From Clostridiaceae bacterium (GTDB lineage: Bacteria; Bacillota; Clostridia; Lachnospirales; Lachnospiraceae): 64,000 nt of DNA. Under the pieces are notes generated by a model. That model saw nothing but the letters and a program-made list of their open reading frames with translations, ran no database searches and was not told the origin of the DNA. The first letter of the stretch is position 1, and each line of letters begins with the position of its first letter. The translations under genes were made by a program, and so were the position numbers. The stretch is from positions 1-64,000 of the forward strand of contig CABIXM010000009.1 of NCBI GenBank assembly GCA_902362725.1. The letters are read 5' to 3'. Of this stretch, positions 1-8,990 are shown in pieces.

Positions 1-41
1 AGTGTTTATTATTGATCAAGTACACACTTTTTGAACCCAAA

Positions 42-81
42 ACAAGAAAAACGCTTCTGGAGTGCTGACCAAAAGCGTTTT
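42..81 (-). terminator. Terminator of the DapA-like gene
   Basis: A 9-bp inverted repeat (48-56 with 73-81, AAAACGCTT/AAGCGTTTT) is followed on the minus strand by a T-rich stretch (TCTTGTTTT). It lies about 70 bases past the stop of the aldolase gene. A second 12-bp dyad with a GGAA loop (94-105/110-121) lies between them and may act with it. Confidence 0.6.
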
Positions 82-148
82 GTCTACAGTCTGAATCCCT
101 CTGTTGGAAAACAGAGGGATTTTCAAAAGGGTAGAATATAACAAATGA

Positions 149-1057
149 TTAAGGAGTAATCTGATATTTATCAAGCAGCTTCTGGATGACTTCCATATGT
201 TCATCGGAAACCGCAGCGGTGGGATGGGTCATCCAGCGTCCGCAGATTCCCCAGAGCTCCAGAACAGCTTTGATCTGAGGCATCATGGTCGGATAGGGAA
301 GACCGAAATACAGTTCACTTAAGAAGGCGATCATGTTCATATATTTGTCCCTTGCCTCCAGGTGCTTTCCGGCCTTGTAGTCCTCCCAGATCTCGATAGA
401 CTGAGCGGGAAGGATATTGCCGGGTCCGCCCATGATGAAGGCATCCACGCCAAGCGCCATGGCCGGATAGTAGACGAACTCTTCGCCGGACATCATGATG
501 AAATCGGTGTCCTTGTCCAGGTTCAGAAGCATCTGCTGAATCTTGGCTGCGTTGGAGGTCTCTTTAAAACCTACGATCTTATCCTTTTTCAGCAGCTTGT
601 TCATCAGTTCCGGCTCGATGTAATGCTGATTTTCCGGGCAGTTGTAGATGATGAAGGGAAGCGCCGCCTCGTCTGCTAGGCGTAAAAAGCAGGATTCCAG
701 CTCCGATTCTGTACAGTGTACAAAGTCGGTGGGTGTGGTGAGCGCCACATCAGCTCCGCTTTCTTTGGCGTCCTCCATGTGCTGAAGAATCAAGCGGGTG
801 CTGTCGTCCATGACGCCTGCAATCAGAAGGGCGTCCGGACCGGCTGCCTCTCTGGCGGTTTTAATAATGGCTTTTCGCTCCTCCCGGGAAAATGCCAGCA
901 CTTCTCCGGCATAACCAAGTACAAAGATATTGGTCATGCCTTTGGACATTACGTATTTTACGAGTTTTGTCATGCCTTCCGGATCAAAGGTGCCGTCCTT
1001 TTTGAGTGGGGTGGCAAGCGCGGGAGTTACACATTTTAAACGTTCTTGAATTGTCAT
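149..1057 (-). CDS. DapA/NanA-family class I aldolase (dihydrodipicolinate synthase-like)
   Basis: A 302-residue TIM-barrel protein of the dihydrodipicolinate synthase / N-acetylneuraminate lyase family, which make or split pyruvate-derived C-C bonds through a lysine Schiff base. Visible hallmarks are the catalytic Tyr138 (IIYNCPE) and Schiff-base Lys165 (VGFKETSN). The usual GTTGE pyruvate-binding motif reads GYAGE at 48-52, so this is a divergent member and probably not the lysine-pathway DapA. The start at 1057 has GGAGG upstream. It is divergent from the AraC-type gene at 1169, suggesting that regulator controls it and that the substrate is an accessory sugar acid or amino acid. The exact substrate cannot be told. 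Confidence 0.85.
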   Translation of the reverse strand: MTIQERLKCVTPALATPLKKDGTFDPEGMTKLVKYVMSKGMTNIFVLGYAGEVLAFSREERKAIIKTAREAAGPDALLIAGVMDDSTRLILQHMEDAKESGADVALTTPTDFVHCTESELESCFLRLADEAALPFIIYNCPENQHYIEPELMNKLLKKDKIVGFKETSNAAKIQQMLLNLDKDTDFIMMSGEEFVYYPAMALGVDAFIMGGPGNILPAQSIEIWEDYKAGKHLEARDKYMNMIAFLSELYFGLPYPTMMPQIKAVLELWGICGRWMTHPTAAVSDEHMEVIQKLLDKYQITP

Positions 1058-1168
1058 TTTATTTCGTACCTCCGAATTGATTTGATAGATTTATTCTAGC
1101 AGAGGCAGAGATAAATTTCTTTCGGATATTTTATAAGTAATTACAGAAATTTTAGATGGAGAACATTT

Positions 1169-2032
1169 ATGACAAAAAGAATTATCATGGAAAAATTATT
1201 TCACGAATCGACGCCCTTTCCGTACTCACTGCAGAAGTGCGAGGTGGAAGATATGGAGCCAGTGTGTCATATTCATCCCCATTGCCAGATCACTCAGAAT
1301 CTCAAGGGAAAAATAGCTTATAGGATCGACGAGCAGCAGATTTGGCTGGAAGAAGGGGATATTTTGCTGATTAATTCCCATATTCCCCATGCCTGCGAGG
1401 CAGAGGAAAAGAGCATCCGGAGAAATATGGGATTTTATCCGGAGATGCTGGAGGTGGGGACATACTGTAAGGCGTATGATTCATTTTTACGGATTTTATA
1501 CAGCAATATGTACCCGTATATTCTATTGAAAAAAGTAGATTGCGACCGGATGCATATTACAGAAATCTTAGAAGAGATCTTTTCTATACCGGAGAAGGGA
1601 TATATCGCCGTGGACGGGCTGATTCACAACCGGATTGTGGATATCTCCATCGCGCTGATTCAGTGGATGGTGAAAAAGGAGAACAAGGATATCCAGAGAA
1701 TTAACGGTGTTCTGTGCCGGAGTATGGAGTACATCGAGGCAAACTGCAGGGAGGCTATCAAGATCCGGGATGTGGCCGAAGCGGCAGGCTTAAATTCCAG
1801 CTATTTTTCGCATTGTTTTAAGAAGAATATGGGGATCTCCTTTAAGCAGTACCTGAACCGGAAGCGCCTGGAGGCCGCGGCCATAGAACTGACCACCACG
1901 GAAGAACAGATTTCCTATATCGCGTTCTCCTGCGGCTTCGGGAGCGTGACGTCTTTTTATCAGAATTTTATGGATTTTTATAAATTGTCCCCGAAGCGGT
2001 TCCGGGAACTGAACACGAAAATCACTTCTTGA
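1169..2032 (+). CDS. AraC-family transcriptional regulator with cupin sensor domain
   Basis: A 287-residue regulator. The N-terminal cupin-like half carries a His-rich sensor strand pattern (HIHPHCQ near 33-39, EEGDILLINSHIPH near 70-83). The C-terminal 100 residues hold the two helix-turn-helix units of the AraC family (IRDVAEAAGLNSSYFSHCFKK, then YIAFSCGFGSVTSFYQNF and SPKRFRE). It is transcribed away from the DapA-like gene across a 111-bp intergenic region, the usual layout for an activator of the neighbouring catabolic gene. The ligand is unknown, presumably the aldolase substrate or product. Confidence 0.88.
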   Translation: MTKRIIMEKLFHESTPFPYSLQKCEVEDMEPVCHIHPHCQITQNLKGKIAYRIDEQQIWLEEGDILLINSHIPHACEAEEKSIRRNMGFYPEMLEVGTYCKAYDSFLRILYSNMYPYILLKKVDCDRMHITEILEEIFSIPEKGYIAVDGLIHNRIVDISIALIQWMVKKENKDIQRINGVLCRSMEYIEANCREAIKIRDVAEAAGLNSSYFSHCFKKNMGISFKQYLNRKRLEAAAIELTTTEEQISYIAFSCGFGSVTSFYQNFMDFYKLSPKRFRELNTKITS

Positions 2033-2057
2033 CGAATTTACCACAGATTGGTAGAAT

Positions 2058-2118
2058 AACAGTGTCGACAGAGGTCGCAGCAGGGAGAATGCTGACGGCG
2101 TGGTCGACACTGTTTTTA
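2058..2118 (+). terminator. Terminator after the AraC-family gene
   Basis: A perfect 12-bp inverted repeat (AACAGTGTCGAC at 2058-2069, GTCGACACTGTT at 2103-2114) is followed by TTTT. It starts 25 bases after the regulator stop codon. The loop is long (33 bases) and holds a smaller imperfect stem. Confidence 0.7.
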
Positions 2119-2256
2119 TTACATTTATTTACATTCTACGAAAGATAAAATCACGGACTTCAGTATCGAAGTGAGAAATCCACAGAAGCAGGCGGAGAGA
2201 TTCGCCTGAAAGGTATGGCTAAAAATGAATAGAATATGGAGCAGAAGGGGAATAGT

Positions 2257-3399
2257 ATGCAGACGGGGAAGGCGTATCGGTACGAGAAGGTTATTTTGCG
2301 GCCATGGGAGTGGCTGTTAAGAGAAGACAGAGGATACGGGAAGGCAGCGACGGTGGAGAGCTCGTTGGCGGAAGGAATTCGGCAGACGGATTTGGAAGTA
2401 CAGTTTGATGCGTGTTGTAAGCGATTGCTGGCTGAAAAAGTAGTTGTGGCCTGGATTATGAAGTGGTGTATTCCAGAGTATAGGGAGTTCTCGATGGAGG
2501 AGATTGCAGAGAAGTATATTGTAGGGACACCGAGTGTGGGAATAATGCCGCTGTATCCGGGAGAGAAGAAGGTTTACAGGATTCATAACGAAAATACGGA
2601 GGACACTTCGTTAAATGAGGGACGTGTTACGTATGATGTACGCTTTCGTGCAATGATACCGGGAAGCAGTGACGCTGTAGAAATGCTCATTAATATTGAA
2701 GGCCAGAATGACTTTTATCCGGGTTATTCGTTGGTAAAGAGGGCGTTGTATTATTGCTGCAGGATGATTTCATCGCAATATGGAACAGAATTTTCAAGAG
2801 GTCAGTATGGAAAGTTGAAGAAGGTCTACAGTATCTGGATTTGTATGAATCCGCCGAAAAAGAGGAGAGGCACGATTACACGGTACCGGATTCAGGAAGA
2901 GGATGTGGTAGGAAAAGTTCGGGAGAACGAGAAAAATTACGATTTACTGACGGCAGTTATGGTGTGCTTGGGGGCAAAGAGGAAAGATACAAAAGAGGAG
3001 CTTGGGGAGAAACAGTTATTAAGAATGTTGGAAGTGTTATTTTCAGATGAAATTCAAGTGGAAGAAAAGAAATGGATTCTGGAGAAAGAATTTAAAATGC
3101 CGATGACAGAAGAGCTGGAAGGAGGAGTTGAAGAGATGTGTAATTTGAGTAAAGGGGTATGGGAGAAAGGTATAGAACAAGGTATAGAACAGGGAATTGA
3201 ACGAGGATTAAGCCGTGGAGTGGAGCGTGGAATGAGAGAAACTGTGTTCAGTTTTGTGAAAAAGAAGATGCTGAAAGGAAAAAGCTTATCGCAGATTGCG
3301 GAAGAACTGGATGAATCGGAAGAATATCTTGCGCCGTTTTATCGTCTTGTGCAGGAAAATCCGGAATTGAGTGTGAAAGAACTGGCGTTAAAAGCATAA
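2257..3399 (+). CDS. Rpn-family / PD-(D/E)XK nuclease, transposase-like
   Basis: A 380-residue protein resembling the Rpn recombination-promoting nuclease / PDDEXK-family putative transposase group common in Lachnospiraceae. Visible support is a central nuclease-like stretch (Y-DVRF near residue 128, then E-x-Q in LINIEGQNDFYPGY) and a C-terminal helix with the repeated GIEQGIERGLSRGVERG pattern typical of this group. These proteins occur in many divergent copies and are linked to DNA cleavage and horizontal transfer. The second ATG (2257) is preferred because AAGGGG lies 7 bases upstream; ATG 2236 has no clear ribosome site. No inverted repeats were seen around it, so it is a lone gene rather than an IS. 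Confidence 0.7.
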   Translation: MQTGKAYRYEKVILRPWEWLLREDRGYGKAATVESSLAEGIRQTDLEVQFDACCKRLLAEKVVVAWIMKWCIPEYREFSMEEIAEKYIVGTPSVGIMPLYPGEKKVYRIHNENTEDTSLNEGRVTYDVRFRAMIPGSSDAVEMLINIEGQNDFYPGYSLVKRALYYCCRMISSQYGTEFSRGQYGKLKKVYSIWICMNPPKKRRGTITRYRIQEEDVVGKVRENEKNYDLLTAVMVCLGAKRKDTKEELGEKQLLRMLEVLFSDEIQVEEKKWILEKEFKMPMTEELEGGVEEMCNLSKGVWEKGIEQGIEQGIERGLSRGVERGMRETVFSFVKKKMLKGKSLSQIAEELDESEEYLAPFYRLVQENPELSVKELALKA

Positions 3400-3417
3400 A
3401 CGACATAAGTGGAACAC

Positions 3418-3446
3418 TTGCAATCACCACCGCGGTAAAGTATAAT
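3418..3446 (+). promoter_or_regulatory. Sigma-A promoter for folC-pheA-degV
   Basis: TTGCAA at 3418-3423, a 17-base spacer and a perfect TATAAT at 3441-3446, 34 bases before the folC ATG. It is the only clear promoter before this three-gene run. Confidence 0.7.
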
Positions 3447-3479
3447 AAGACATAATTTAAGGAAACCGAGGCGTAAATT

Positions 3480-4769
3480 ATGACTTATGAGGAAGCGAGA
3501 GCTTTTATTAATGATACGGCGAAATACGGGTATGTGCTGGGGCTGGATACGGAGCGGGAGCTGCTTCGCAGGCTTGGCAATCCGCAGGATGACCTGAAAT
3601 TTGTGCATATCGCGGGAACGAATGGAAAGGGATCGACACTGGCATATATCTCAACGATTCTGAAAGAGGCCGGTTATAAAGTGGGGAGGTATATCTCTCC
3701 GACGATTTTTGATTATCGGGAACGCATTCAGGTGAATGAGAAATATATTGCAAAGGAAGCAGTAGCCAGACTGGCAGAAATGGTGGAGGCAGCAGGACAG
3801 GCCATGCTGGCGGAAGGGCTGCATCATCCTACGGCCTTTGAAGTGGAGACGGCCATGGCCTTCCTCTATTTTAAGGAAATGAACTGCGATCTGGTGGTGC
3901 TGGAATGCGGCATGGGCGGCCTGACCGACGCCACGAATGTGGTGAAAACCACAGTGGTTTCCGTATTCGCGGAGATTGGCATGGATCATATGGGCTTTCT
4001 CGGCAACACAGTGGAAGAGATCGCCGGGGTCAAGGCCGGAATCATTAAGCCGGGTACGATAGCGGTCAGCGCTGCGCAGCGACCGGAGGTCAGTGCGGTG
4101 CTGCAAAAGACCTGTGCGGAAAAGGACACGGAATATCGTGAGATTCGAAAATCCGATATCAAAGATGTAAGATACGTATTTGAAAATCAGACATTTACTT
4201 ATAAGGAAGAGATGAAGCTGAAGCCCGGACTCACCGGAAGCTGGCAGATTGATAATGCGGCGTTGGCGGTGGAAGCAGTTCGGGCTCTTCGAGACTGCGG
4301 ATGGAACATTTCCGATGAGGCGCTTCGAAAGGGGCTGACGGAGACCGTATGGCAGGGGCGCTTCACGACGGTGAGCCGACATCCGCTCTTCATTGTAGAC
4401 GGCGCGCACAACCGTGATGCAGCCGATCGCCTTAAGGAAACCCTGGAGCTTTATTTCCCGGAAAAACGGAAACTATTCATCGCCGGAGTGCTGGCAGATA
4501 AGGAATACGACTATGTGATGAGCCAGCTGACGCCGCTGGCTGACCGGGTCATCACGGTGATGACGCCGGACAATCCCCGGGCGCTGGCTGCGGATAAGCT
4601 GGCCGAGGATGTGAAGAAATATAATCCGAAGGTGGAGTCGGCAGACAGCTTAAAGGACGCGGTACATCGGGCGCGGGCTTATGCAGGCGGGGAGGATATG
4701 ATTCTGGCCTTTGGCTCTCTGTCATATCTGGGCGATTTGATACGGGAAATCCGGGTGCAGGACCAATAG
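3480..4769 (+). CDS. folC: Bifunctional folylpolyglutamate / dihydrofolate synthase
   Basis: A 429-residue Mur-ligase-type enzyme that joins glutamate to dihydropteroate or tetrahydrofolate using ATP. The P-loop GTNGKGS lies at residues 46-52, followed by the family landmarks FEVETAMAF, ECGMGGLTDATN (Mg-binding loop) and IGMDHMGFLG; the C-terminal domain has the conserved FIVDGAHNRDA. Length fits the family (about 430). It starts the folC-pheA-degV run behind its own promoter and ends 14 bases before pheA, so the two are probably cotranscribed. Confidence 0.95.
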   Translation: MTYEEARAFINDTAKYGYVLGLDTERELLRRLGNPQDDLKFVHIAGTNGKGSTLAYISTILKEAGYKVGRYISPTIFDYRERIQVNEKYIAKEAVARLAEMVEAAGQAMLAEGLHHPTAFEVETAMAFLYFKEMNCDLVVLECGMGGLTDATNVVKTTVVSVFAEIGMDHMGFLGNTVEEIAGVKAGIIKPGTIAVSAAQRPEVSAVLQKTCAEKDTEYREIRKSDIKDVRYVFENQTFTYKEEMKLKPGLTGSWQIDNAALAVEAVRALRDCGWNISDEALRKGLTETVWQGRFTTVSRHPLFIVDGAHNRDAADRLKETLELYFPEKRKLFIAGVLADKEYDYVMSQLTPLADRVITVMTPDNPRALAADKLAEDVKKYNPKVESADSLKDAVHRARAYAGGEDMILAFGSLSYLGDLIREIRVQDQ

Positions 4770-4783
4770 AAAGAGGACGGAAG

Positions 4784-5911
4784 ATGAGAGATTTAAAAGA
4801 ACTGAGAGTGGAAATAGACCGGATTGACCGGGAGATGGTGGCGCTTTTTGAGGAGCGCATGGGCATCTCCAAAGAGGTGGCGGAGTATAAGATTGCCACA
4901 GGGAAAAAGATTCTGGATAAGGAACGGGAAAATCAGAAGCTCGAGGCGGTAAAGGCCCTGACCCACGATGATTTTAACAGCCATGGCATAGAGGAGCTCT
5001 ATAAGCAGATCATGGGCATCAGCCGGAAGCTGCAGTATCAGCTGATGGAGGAGAAGGCTTTGGGACGCCTGCCCTTTATTATGGTAAATGAACTGGAGAA
5101 GAAAGATGTCCGGGTGGTCTATCAGGGCGTGGAGGGCGCTTACGCCCAGCAGGCCATGTTCGCGTTCTTTGGCGAGAAAGTAAATCATTTCCATGTGGAG
5201 CGGTGGCGGGACGCCATGGATGCCATTGCGGAGGGCATGGCGGACTACGCGGTGCTGCCTATCGAGAATTCGACGGCGGGTATCGTCAATGACAGCTACG
5301 ACCTGCTGGAAGAATATGACAATTATATCGTGGGCGAGCAGATTATTTCCATTCAGCATGCTCTGCTGGGTACGCCGGATGCGGAGATTTCCGATATCCG
5401 GACGGTATATTCCCATCCCCAGGGGCTGATGCAGTGCGCGAAATATCTGGACGAGCATCGGGACTGGCAGCAGATCAGTGTGCTGAACACGGCGGTGGCG
5501 GCCAAGAAGGTGGCGGACGAGAAGGATAAGACCCAGGCGGCTATCGCCAGTACGCTGGCGGCGAAGCAGCAGGGGCTGAAGGTGCTGGATCGTGGCATCA
5601 ATCGCAGTGAAAATAATTCCACCCGGTTTCTGATTGTGACAAACCAGCCCATATTCTGCAAGGACGCGAAGAAAGTCAGCATCTGCTTTGAGGTAACCCA
5701 TGAGAGTGGCTGCCTGTACAATGTGCTGTCCCATTTCATTTACAATAATCTGAACATGTGCCGGATCGAGTCCCGGCCGATTCCGGAGCGGAACTGGGAG
5801 TATCATTTCTTCGTGGATTTCGAGGGAAATCTTAACGACAGCGCAGTGAAGAATGCGCTGCGCGGTATCCGGGAGGAAGCTTTGAATATGAAAATTCTTG
5901 GTAATTACTAA
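4784..5911 (+). CDS. pheA: Bifunctional chorismate mutase / prephenate dehydratase (P-protein)
   Basis: 375 residues in the PheA domain order. An AroQ-type chorismate mutase occupies 1 to about 90 (RVEIDRIDREMVALFEERM, KEVAEYK). Prephenate dehydratase follows from about 107 (VVYQGVEGAYAQQA, LPIENSTAGIV, NNSTRFLIV). A C-terminal ACT domain carries the ESRP motif for phenylalanine feedback. It converts chorismate to phenylpyruvate. It lies 14 bases after folC. The DAHP synthase at 60.4 kb feeds the same pathway but is not linked. Confidence 0.95.
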   Translation: MRDLKELRVEIDRIDREMVALFEERMGISKEVAEYKIATGKKILDKERENQKLEAVKALTHDDFNSHGIEELYKQIMGISRKLQYQLMEEKALGRLPFIMVNELEKKDVRVVYQGVEGAYAQQAMFAFFGEKVNHFHVERWRDAMDAIAEGMADYAVLPIENSTAGIVNDSYDLLEEYDNYIVGEQIISIQHALLGTPDAEISDIRTVYSHPQGLMQCAKYLDEHRDWQQISVLNTAVAAKKVADEKDKTQAAIASTLAAKQQGLKVLDRGINRSENNSTRFLIVTNQPIFCKDAKKVSICFEVTHESGCLYNVLSHFIYNNLNMCRIESRPIPERNWEYHFFVDFEGNLNDSAVKNALRGIREEALNMKILGNY

Positions 5912-5945
5912 ATTTTTTAGAGATGCTTTAGAAGGAGGAATTAGT

Positions 5946-6821
5946 ATGAACCCGTATGTAATTATGACGGATACAACAACTGACTTACCCGAGAGCTACA
6001 TCAGGGAGCATGGGCTTTCTATCCTTTCTTTGAGTTATATTTTGGAGGGAGAAACCTACGATCGGGAGCATCCGCTGGATGTGAAGGAGTTTTACGCGAA
6101 GATGCGGAGCGGCTCCATGCCGACCACGTCCCAGGTAAACCCGGAGCAGGCGAAGGCTGCCATGTGCGCCTGCCTGGAAAAGGGGCTGGATGTGCTGTAC
6201 ATCGCCTTTTCTTCGGGCTTAAGCGGCACGTATAACAGTGGCCGGATTGCGGCGGAGGAGATCGCGGAGGAAGGCCTGTTCCCGGAGCGGAAGGTCGTAG
6301 TGGCAGATTCTCTGAGCGCGTCGCTGGGCGAGGGTCTGCTGGTACATAAGGCTGTGATGCTGAAGGAAGCAGGAAAATCCTTCGACGAGGTGGCAGACTG
6401 GGTAGAGCAGAATAAGCTTCGTATCTGCCACAATTTTACAGTGGATGATCTGTTCCATCTGCACAGAGGCGGCCGGGTGTCGAAAGCTACGGCGATTCTG
6501 GGAACCATGATGAATGTGAAGCCGGTGCTGCACGTGGACGATGAAGGACATCTGATTGCGGTTGGCAAGGTGCGCGGAAGAAAGAAATCGATTTCGGCTC
6601 TGGTGGATCGCATGGCAGAGCAGCTGAAGGGCTTTGAGGCGGAAAATGATGTGGTATTTATCAGCCATGGGGACTGCATTGAGGATGTGGAGTATCTGAA
6701 AAAGCTGATACAGGAGAAAACCGGAATCTCAGAGTTCCTGGTAAATTACGTGGGACCGACCATTGGAGCCCATTCCGGGCCGGGAACGTTGGCAGTATTT
6801 TTTGTGGGACAGCCGAGATAG
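5946..6821 (+). CDS. DegV-family fatty-acid-binding protein
   Basis: A 291-residue DegV/EDD-fold protein. This family binds fatty acids, and some members are FakB subunits that present fatty acids to the kinase FakA. Visible motifs are DTTTDLP at the N-terminus, TSQVNPEQ, SGLSGTYNS and DSLSASLGEG, and near the end the usual GPTIGAHSGPGTL. The start at 5946 is chosen because GAAGGAGG lies just upstream; an upstream in-frame ATG (5898) overlaps pheA and lacks a ribosome site. Most Bacillota carry several paralogs, so a specific role cannot be given. Confidence 0.9.
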   Translation: MNPYVIMTDTTTDLPESYIREHGLSILSLSYILEGETYDREHPLDVKEFYAKMRSGSMPTTSQVNPEQAKAAMCACLEKGLDVLYIAFSSGLSGTYNSGRIAAEEIAEEGLFPERKVVVADSLSASLGEGLLVHKAVMLKEAGKSFDEVADWVEQNKLRICHNFTVDDLFHLHRGGRVSKATAILGTMMNVKPVLHVDDEGHLIAVGKVRGRKKSISALVDRMAEQLKGFEAENDVVFISHGDCIEDVEYLKKLIQEKTGISEFLVNYVGPTIGAHSGPGTLAVFFVGQPR

Positions 6822-6823
6822 AT

Positions 6824-6860
6824 GAAAAGGCGGAAAATGTATGACATTTTCCGCCTTTTC
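6824..6860. terminator. Bidirectional terminator between degV and the ATPase operon
   Basis: A perfect 16-bp inverted repeat (6824-6839/6845-6860) with a TATGA loop. The stem ends in AAAA/TTTT on both sides, so it can serve the convergent degV (plus) and small membrane protein (minus) genes. Confidence 0.75.
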
Positions 6861-6884
6861 CGATGTCTGGAAAAAGAATCTGGG

Positions 6885-7046
6885 TTAGAAGAAAAGTTTA
6901 AAAAGAACAGAGAGCAGAATAAGAAAACCTATGATTAGTGTCACAATATAGATTTTACGGGATTCCAGATCGTTCTCCCGGGCCAGGTAACAGACATCTG
7001 TACCCAGAATGACGATAAGGAAAGGAATCATATAGAAGAGCCCCAT
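6885..7046 (-). CDS. Small two-helix membrane protein downstream of the metal ATPase
   Basis: A 53-residue ORF, ATG at 7046 and TAA at 6885-6887. GGAGG lies 8 bases upstream, overlapping the last codons of the ATPase, whose stop is only 5 bases before this ATG; the two are probably translationally coupled. It has two hydrophobic stretches (about residues 2-17 and 32-52) separated by a charged loop with CYLARENDLESRK. I do not recognise a family. The position suggests a subunit, stabiliser or regulator of the metal pump, but nothing in the sequence proves this. Confidence 0.6.
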   Translation of the reverse strand: MGLFYMIPFLIVILGTDVCYLARENDLESRKIYIVTLIIGFLILLSVLFKLFF

Positions 7047-7051
7047 GTGTT

Positions 7052-8914
7052 TTACCTCCAATTCAGTAGCAATGCAGAGTTAAGAATGACTAATACAGAA
7101 CCGGCGTTATGCACCAGAGCTCCGGTTATGGGTCCCATGAGGCCTGTGATGGCCAGGACAATGGCCAGAAAATTCAGAGCTATGGAAAAAGTCAGGTTGC
7201 TTTTGATGGTAACCATCATGCGCTTGGAGAGGGCCAGAAGATGCGGAATCTCCTGCACCTGGTCGTCTACCAGGGCGATGTCTGCGGCGTCTACGGCGAT
7301 GCCGCTGCCGACACCGCCCATGGCTATCCCTACGTCCGCTTTTTTCAGGGCGGGGGCGTCGTTGACGCCGTCGCCGATCATGCAGATGGGTTCCTGATTT
7401 TTCTGGGAAGCGTCGATGATATTCATCTTATCCTCGGGCAGACAGTTCGCGCGGACTTCCCGGATACCGAGACCCCGGGCAACTTCCCGGGCGGCGCTCA
7501 GGTTATCGCCGGTCAGCAGAACGGGAGTGACGCCGAGACTTTGGGTGGCGGCGATCATATCCTTGCTTTCTTCGCGCAGGGTATCGGACAGAGCCAGATA
7601 GCCTGCGGCCTTGCCATTGACAATCAGGTAGATTATTGTGCAGCCCTTTTGCAGATACGTTTCAGAATCAGCCAGGATAGCCGCGGAATCGGGGCAGGTC
7701 TCCTCCAGCATTTTCCGGTTACCGGCCTGGACCGTATAGCCCTTGACCCGGGCAGATACGCCGTGGCCTGGGATCATGCGGAAATCCTCTGCAGGAAGCA
7801 GAATCGCCTTATCATTCTTCCGGAAATCCGCCAGAACAGCCTTGCCCAGAGGATGCTCCGAATACTGCTCCGCAGCTGCAGCCAGAGAGTAAAGCCCCTG
7901 TTCGGTCCAACCGGAAGAGAGGGAACGGACAGCCGTAACCTGCGGAGTTCCCTGGGTCAGAGTGCCGGTCTTGTCAAAAGCGATACGCTTCACAGAAGCC
8001 AGCCGCTCCAGAGCGTCGCCCTCCCGCACCAGAAAACCGTGCTTCGTGGCATTGCCGATGGCGGCCATAATAGCAGTCGGCGTAGCCAGAACCAACGCGC
8101 AGGGACAAAAGACAACCAGAATCGTCACAGCACGGATCACCTGACCGGTGACCAGCCAGGTAATAGCGGCGGCAGACAGGGCGATAACGACAATCCAGGT
8201 AGCCCAGCGGTCAGCCAGCCCTACGATTTTCGCCTTGCCAGCGTCGGCAGACTGCACCAGACGGATCATGCGCTGGATAGAACTGTCGCTGCCCACCTTC
8301 GTAGCCTTCATTTCAAACGTACCAAATTGATTCACCGTACCGCTGGACACTTCGTCGCCTGCGGCTTTATCGACAGGAAGCGACTCTCCGGTCATGACCG
8401 CCTGATTGATTGAAGTCTGGCCAGTCAGAATGACGCCGTCCACCGGAATTGTCTCGCCGGGAAGCACACGGATCCGGTCGCCCACCTTCACCTGATCCGC
8501 CGGAATCATCTTATTTCCATCATCAGACAGAACCCGGGCCGTCTGCGGCGTCAGATGCACCAGACGCTCAATCCCGGCCCGCGCCCGGGCCACCGTCAGC
8601 TCCTCCAGAAGGCTGCCCAGCTGCATAATCACAGCCACCTCGCCCGCCGCGAAAGTCTCGCCAATGCAGACAGAAGCAATCAGCGCCAGCGACACCAGCA
8701 CATCCGCTTTAATATCAAAAGCAGTCACAAGCCCGATTACTGCCTCTAAGATAATCGGTACCCCGCAAAGCAAAATCGCGATCCACGCCGGATCAAACGT
8801 CAGCCCCGGCAGTAAGCCTGAGAGGCTTGCTACCAGAGACAGAGCCGAGATAACCAGAAACGTAATATCCTTCCTCGTCCCCCCCAAGCTCCAGAAAAGC
8901 TTCCAACTTATCAA
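7052..8914 (-). CDS. P1B-type heavy metal translocating ATPase (5' end frameshifted)
   Basis: A 620-codon open frame of a metal-exporting P-type ATPase without an N-terminal HMA domain. It shows TGES (175-178, actuator), CPC in the sixth membrane helix (270-272), the phosphorylation motif DKTGT (314-318), GDGVNDAP in the hinge, and HNAGS in the last helices. The frame opens only at a TTG (8914) with no ribosome site. The natural start looks like ATG 8927, behind GGAGGAG, but that frame hits TGA at 8793-8795 because of a G7 run (8879-8885). Six G would give one continuous protein beginning MNTIIDKLEAFLELGGTRKD. A CsoR-type box sits in the promoter, so Cu(I) is a plausible cargo; the metal is not proven. 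Confidence 0.85.
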   Translation of the reverse strand: MISWKLFWSLGGTRKDITFLVISALSLVASLSGLLPGLTFDPAWIAILLCGVPIILEAVIGLVTAFDIKADVLVSLALIASVCIGETFAAGEVAVIMQLGSLLEELTVARARAGIERLVHLTPQTARVLSDDGNKMIPADQVKVGDRIRVLPGETIPVDGVILTGQTSINQAVMTGESLPVDKAAGDEVSSGTVNQFGTFEMKATKVGSDSSIQRMIRLVQSADAGKAKIVGLADRWATWIVVIALSAAAITWLVTGQVIRAVTILVVFCPCALVLATPTAIMAAIGNATKHGFLVREGDALERLASVKRIAFDKTGTLTQGTPQVTAVRSLSSGWTEQGLYSLAAAAEQYSEHPLGKAVLADFRKNDKAILLPAEDFRMIPGHGVSARVKGYTVQAGNRKMLEETCPDSAAILADSETYLQKGCTIIYLIVNGKAAGYLALSDTLREESKDMIAATQSLGVTPVLLTGDNLSAAREVARGLGIREVRANCLPEDKMNIIDASQKNQEPICMIGDGVNDAPALKKADVGIAMGGVGSGIAVDAADIALVDDQVQEIPHLLALSKRMMVTIKSNLTFSIALNFLAIVLAITGLMGPITGALVHNAGSVLVILNSALLLNWR

Positions 8915-8958
8915 TTATCGTATTCATAATCAATCAAACTCCTCCCATACAAACTACA

Positions 8959-8976
8959 TATACCCCTATAAGTATA
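8959..8976 (-). promoter_or_regulatory. Second CsoR-like box in the ATPase leader
   Basis: TATACCCCTATAAGTATA, a degraded version of the 18-bp box at 8995-9012, with centres 36 bp apart. The left half is intact and the right half has lost its G run. It lies between the promoter and the ATPase ribosome site, where a bound repressor would also block transcription. Confidence 0.45.
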
Positions 8977-8990
8977 AAAACTCTAAAAAC

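Noticed and set aside
7109..8413. 434-codon plus-strand open frame opposite the ATPase
   Set aside because: The minus strand encodes CPC, DKTGT and GDGVND in order; the plus-strand frame has no recognisable sequence.
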